Below are positions 59,882 through 64,000 of a stretch of DNA of 64,000 bases, piece after piece. The position numbers and the translations under genes are program-made. Source of the DNA: Trifolium pratense (taxonomy: Eukaryota; Streptophyta; Magnoliopsida; Fabales; Fabaceae); NCBI RefSeq assembly GCF_020283565.1, contig NC_060065.1, forward strand, positions 19,444,866 to 19,508,865, read 5' to 3'. Numbering within the stretch: position 1 is the first letter of the stretch; the number at the start of each line of letters is the position of its first letter. A model generated the notes under the pieces. It was not told the origin of the DNA and made no database searches. It saw only the letters and a list, made by a program, of their open reading frames with translations.

Positions 59882-60190
59882 CCCGTAACATTAGTAGTTT
59901 CTATTATTCACAATTTTGCAGCAAAGTGATTCATAATGGAACATTAGTAGTTTCTATTATTCACAATTTTGTGGCAAAATAGATGTTATTGGTTTCTGTT
60001 TCAATCTTCAATCATTTAAAAAGAATTTCAAAAACAACTTCACAAATTATATTGCAAAACGTTGAGAAGGAGATCACCGGTGGACGGACGGATAAGTGTA
60101 CTCGACGACGGGAAAGAGAAAGAAGGAGTGATGAGATGAAGAAGATGAAGTGCAGCATCAGAGAATAAGCTTAGGAAGGCGTATTGTTGT

Positions 60191-60359
60191 GGGAATGGAT
60201 TCTCTCAAGTGTAATTTACACTTGAGAGAATAAAGTGTGGTTTGTTACCATTGATCAAGAGTGAGAAACATATAAAAATTTAGAGAAAATAAATTTAGAT
60301 GGTGTTAGATTACACTTTATTCTCTCAAGTGTAAATCACACTTGAGAGAATTCATTCCC
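60191..60359. mobile_element. Foldback MITE nested in the Mutator-like element, 9-bp TSD
   Basis: The ends GGGAATGGATTCTCTCAAGT and, inverted, GGGAATGAATTCTCTCAAGT extend about 50 bases. Each arm also folds on itself (CTCTCAAGTGTAA / TTACACTTGAGAG). TATTGTTGT flanks both sides (60182-60190, 60360-60368), pointing to a Mutator-type MITE. Confidence 0.9.
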
Positions 60360-60735
60360 TATTGTTGTTGTGATGCGTAAGAAAAAGGAGAAGAAGAAAG
60401 GCGCACTGTTGTTGTTGTGATCTCAGCCATTAGATTGTTGTTTTACACATGTCACACATCCATGCAATTAATTGTCTAAATGGATGATACATCAAATGGA
60501 GGGAACCTGAACTCCACATACATGTATGAGAGACGAATCATTTATCTCTGTGCTAGCAAATTTTTGGTTTCTAGGCCAACTAAGAGAATTTATTTTTCTC
60601 TTATTTGTAAAAAAAAAAAAAGGAAGAGAATTTATTTTTCTATCTTATCTATTTTCTCGCGCGCAGTATAACTTTACCAAAATATCTTTTTATGCTATTT
60701 AGGTAGTGAATATCCTCCAAACACACACTATCAAT

Positions 60736-60832
60736 TTTTTTATAACGTTTACTACTTAAGTAGCGGACGACATTTGCAAAATTTCTCAATTTTTTTTTTT
60801 CATTTTTATAACGTCCACTACTTAAGTAGCGG
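60736..60832. repeat. Duplicated 30-bp unit containing the palindrome CTACTTAAGTAG
   Basis: TTTTTATAACGT, then CTACTTAAGTAG and CGGA, occur at about 60736-60766 and 60804-60832, some 67 bases apart. Confidence 0.8.
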
Positions 60833-61875
60833 AAGAGTAAAAATGGAAACACATAAGACGCACGAGAAGTAGGTAGGATGGCAAAAGAATATCGTCTAAA
60901 ATAATAGTGTCCCTCACTCCCTTAGTCATATTGTTAGAATTGTTTCGTCTTTGGATAGTGGTGGATAGGCATGGCAATAAATTTGTACGTGTATATACCT
61001 GTCTGAATCCACCTCAAATTTGACAGGGAAAATCAGAGTTCCTGGGTTATTGTTCATGTTAGGATTTTCTCCGATTTAAAAAGACGGGTGCAGGAAATGT
61101 AATGAGGACATTGATACCCATCTTGAACCCGCACAATTTGCATCAAATTTATATTTTTATCTTCTTTTACCGAAAATCCTTCAACAAACTCTTATATTAC
61201 TTTTATTTATTTATGTATTTTTATTTTTGGGTTAAGTATATTTTCATCCATATAAAATTCGCACTTCATGTACCAAAAAAAAAAAATAGCAAATTTTGAT
61301 TTTAATCCCTATAAAAAAATTGTATGTTTTCATCCCTATAAAAACATCACAAAAAAGATAACAGTCATAACACCACCAACTATTTTTCTCAAAACTGAGC
61401 ATACTTCAGTCCCAACAAACAACTAAATTTATTATTTTTATTGTAAAAAAAACTAAATTTATTATTTTTGGTGGTATGTAATGACTTAAAACAATAAATA
61501 ACTTAAATGTTGCTAAAAACTAGCCATTACCATAAAAAAAAAAAAAAAACTAGCCATTACAACATTTCATGCCGTTGTACATTCACAACTTGTTTTGTTT
61601 TAATCAATTAACGAGAAGCACTTTAGAAACACTGACATCAAACTTTGGCAAATGTGTGGTTTATTAATTCAAGAAAAGATAAAACACAATTAAAAAAACA
61701 ATTTTGAATATGGTTGTCAAACTCGTGGGTAGATTCTCAAACTCGCATGAGTTTACGAGTCTAGGAAGCAAAAACGAATGACCTCATGTATAGAATCAGT
61801 TTTTTATAGACTCGGATAGACTCGCATAAACTCATATAGACTCGTGAGTTAATGACGAATTTGCGAGTCTATAAG
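60833..61875. other. Gene-free, with hAT-like and ACTCG-word repeats
   Basis: 61690-61870 repeats words such as GACTCG, ACTCGCAT and ACTCGTGAGT many times on both strands, as in a hAT subterminal region, and abuts the LINE remnant. 60968-61100 resembles another decayed hAT end. No coding sequence. Confidence 0.45.
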
Positions 61876-62948
61876 TTTTTTTGGAAAAAACGTGATGGAG
61901 TAGAGGGCCTAGGTGGAGGGTGGTTTGAGGATAGGATACCGAAGAAGGTGGGAGATGGGCTGAAGACTTTCTTTTGGACTGACACTTGGTTGGATGGACC
62001 CCGTCATGTGTTAGGTTTCGGTGCTTATTCAATTTGGCGATTAACAAATCGAGTACAGTAGCTGAAATGTTTTCTTTAGGGTGGGAGGCTGGTGGTGAAG
62101 CTTGGGAGTGGCAGAGACAATTGTGAGTGTGGGAGGAGAAGTTTGTTGGGGGAGTGTCAGACTTTGCTCCATGACTTTCTTTTGCAGGCTCAGTCTCCAG
62201 ATTTGTGGAAATGGCTGCCAGATCCTGACCAAGGATATTCAGTCAGAGGCGCTTATCATATCTTGACTACCCAGCAGGTTGACCCCTTTGATGAAGTTGC
62301 ATACCTCATTTGGCACAAACAGGTCCCCTTAAAAATGTATATTTTTGCTTGGAGATTGCTACGAGATAGATTGCCAACAAAAGACAACTTGGTGACCTAA
62401 GGTATCATTCCTATAGCAGCTCAGTCTTGTGTGGCCGGTTGTGGTGGCATGGAATCAGCTCAACATTTATTTTTCTCCTATGGTATCTTTGGCTCTCTTT
62501 GGTCTTCAGTTAGGTCGTGGATTGACATATCCTCGGCAGATCCTAATCATATGACAAATCATTTTCTTCAGTTTATTCATTCATCAGGTGGCTCTCGGGC
62601 GCGTCGTTCTTTTATGCAGCTTATTTGACTTCTATGTGCTTGGATTATTTGAAATAAAATGAATCACAGGTTATTCAGAAATACATAGAAGTATGTATCT
62701 CAATTGCTGGACATGGACAAACTCCATTCGTACCGGTGGTTGAAGACAACAAATATTAATATACTTTCAAACTTTCATAGCTGGTGGTCGAACCTGTTTA
62801 CTTGTTTGGGTTTCGATTAACTTTGTTTTTATGTTGTCTTACCGATTGTTGTATTTGTAAAACTTTTGTCATCTTTTTTGGCACATCTTGTGCTGAGGGG
62901 ACTGTTGGTTTTGATTAATATATCTCATTTTTGCTTGTTCAAAAAAAT
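61876..62948 (+). pseudogene. 5'-truncated LINE remnant (ORF2 C-terminus with zf-RVT, 3' tail)
   Basis: The conceptual peptide runs GGGWFEDRIPKKVGDGLKTF, FFWTDTWLDG, then WKWLPDPDQGYSVRGAYHIL, IWHKQVPLKMYIFAWRLLRD and RLPTKDNLVT. After a stop at 62398-62400 it resumes AGCGGMESAQHLFFS and ARRSFMQLI. This is the C-terminal region of plant LINE ORF2 with the zinc-binding RVT domain. The frame shifts near 62060-62090 and stops at 62400 and 62626. The 3' end has the usual wording (ttgattaatatatctcattt, then an A-run at 62941). Confidence 0.87.
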
Positions 62949-64000
62949 AATAATTAGTGGACCCATTAAAAGTGGTCCCACTAATTTGTGGACCCCACTA
63001 ATCTTCACTTGTGTTGTGTCTATCTCGCTCTAATTGGAGAATAAATGGATGAATAACAAATGGAAGAAACTCAAACTCATATTAAGAAAAAATTGACATT
63101 TTTTTTTTGATACAAAAAAAAAAAAAATTGACATTTTAGATTCAACATGGAATTGATGTATCCAAACAATAATCAATAAAAATTCTTTAAACATATTTTC
63201 ATGAAACTTATTTCGAGAAAAACACAAAATAGTCATACTTCAAATTATTATATTTTATTTTTCTTAATAAATATAATTTTTTTTCCTTATGATACGGGAG
63301 AGACGAGTATTAATTATAAATTTTTGGCTAAATTTTTTCATGCCTCTTACTCAATTGAACACCTTAGCAAAACTTTTATCTCAAAATTAATCAATTGAAC
63401 ACTTTAGCAAAACTTTTCATTAACAAATTCATTTCTTCGATTATCTCGCATTACTCACTTATTCAATAGTTTGGGATAGACGTTGTCAATCCGGAATCGC
63501 TTCCGCAAGCAAACTCTTTTTTGAAAAACTGTCAAAAGTTAATACTACGACTTATTCATCCCCTCTCTAAGTCGTTTGCCATATGTCTACGATTTGAACT
63601 AACGAGCCAAACCGAGTTATTCATGAACTCAAATAGATTCAAGTTCGAGCTAGAATTTTTTTTTTGTATCGGTCTATTTGGTTGAGTTTTGAGCTGAAAA
63701 TGAACTAAACCTAACGAGTCGAACCGAACTATTCATGACTTCAAACGAGCCGAACTTGAGCTGAAAAAAGAGTTAATGTTAAACTCAATCCGAAATTTGA
63801 GTTAAACCAATTCTTATTGAGCTTAGACAAATTTGACTCGACTCGACTCAACTTATTGAACACTCCCTAAATTTATTAATTTATCTTGACAACACTAAAT
63901 TAAAGGAAAGTCTTACGTGATCGCAAACAATTAAACACATCAATCGATTATATTCAAGCTATTATATCTAAATCCAAGTCAGAAGATCAATCTATTAAAT
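62949..64000. other. Gene-free right end, with a 40-bp tandem repeat and hAT-like words
   Basis: TCAATTGAACACYTTAGCAA plus seven bases occurs at 63351 and 63391 (period 40). From 63590 to 63860 the words GAGCCGAAC, GAGCTGAA, AACTCAA and CGACTCGACT recur, as in a degenerate legume hAT-type repeat. No gene seen. Confidence 0.5.

Larger units (their letters stand above)
59402..60515. mobile_element. Mutator-like element with about 140-bp TIRs and 9-bp TSD
   Basis: The left end (AGTGCAGGTTCCCTCCAT...) and inverted right end (GGAGTTCAGGTTCCCTCCAT...) stay similar for about 140 bases, through CAATCTAATGGCTGAGATCA and TGCGCCTTTCTTCTTC. ACATACATG flanks both sides (59393-59401, 60516-60524); nine bases is the Mutator signature. 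It is non-autonomous: 1114 bp, of which about 370 bp are two nested MITEs. A C-rich stretch (59560-59680) may be captured genic sequence but has no recognisable frame. Confidence 0.9.

Noticed and set aside
62092..62400. 102-codon frame that could pass as a separate gene
   Set aside because: Its peptide is the zf-RVT part of a LINE ORF2 and continues in other frames on both sides, so it belongs to the LINE remnant.
1..64000. CRISPR arrays, operons, riboswitches or organelle-derived inserts
   Set aside because: Direct repeats here have irregular spacing or only two or three units. Genes are spliced eukaryotic units, and no stretch reads as chloroplast or mitochondrial genes.

Overview
The window is plant nuclear DNA, most likely from an IRLC legume such as Medicago truncatula. 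The organism is inferred from three things. A two-exon nodule-specific cysteine-rich (NCR) peptide gene is present, and that class is restricted to this clade. All genes are intron-rich with plant splice signals. The intergenic DNA is AT-rich and full of legume-type SINEs, MITEs, LINEs and a solo LTR resembling SIRE/Maximus-type Copia elements.

Layout. 1-4.9 kb: the 5' part of a LINE on the minus strand, with both ORFs open and joined by an ATGA stop/start overlap. 6.5-6.9 kb: an NCR gene on the plus strand. 7.7-9.6 kb: a long-TIR, extremely AT-rich element beside a decayed RNase H-bearing LINE tail. 9.7-11.3 kb: a cluster of short palindromes and a minisatellite-bearing MITE. 12.5-13.4 kb: a type I (M-gamma-like) MADS-box gene. 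13.6-14.9 kb: a decayed minus-strand gene split by a 200-bp hAT-type MITE. 18.5-20.3 kb: an ankyrin plus CCCH zinc-finger (RR-TZF) gene whose 3' end is altered by a 46-bp tandem duplication. 22.0-29.1 kb: a complete 12-exon MATE transporter gene of the FRD3/citrate group on the minus strand. 30.6-42.2 kb: transposons, including a 4.6-kb CACTA element that carries a piece of a beta-ketoacyl-ACP synthase gene and a nested hAT. 42.6 kb: a tRNA-Ser(GCU) gene. 44-53 kb: a Helitron-like element, a solo LTR, MITEs and SINEs. 53.8-58.2 kb: a seven-exon RING-H2 gene matching BIG BROTHER. 59.4-64 kb: a 9-bp-TSD Mutator-like element with two nested MITEs, then a 5'-truncated LINE remnant.

The host genes look like independent units: a symbiotic peptide, a transcription factor, an RNA-binding stress regulator, a metal/citrate transporter and an organ-size ubiquitin ligase. 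No operon-like or pathway logic links them. The most informative features are the nested insertions with readable target-site duplications, the intact LINE ORF pair, the gene fragment captured by the CACTA element, and the duplication-derived C-terminus of the zinc-finger gene. I did not find a convincing new biological system.
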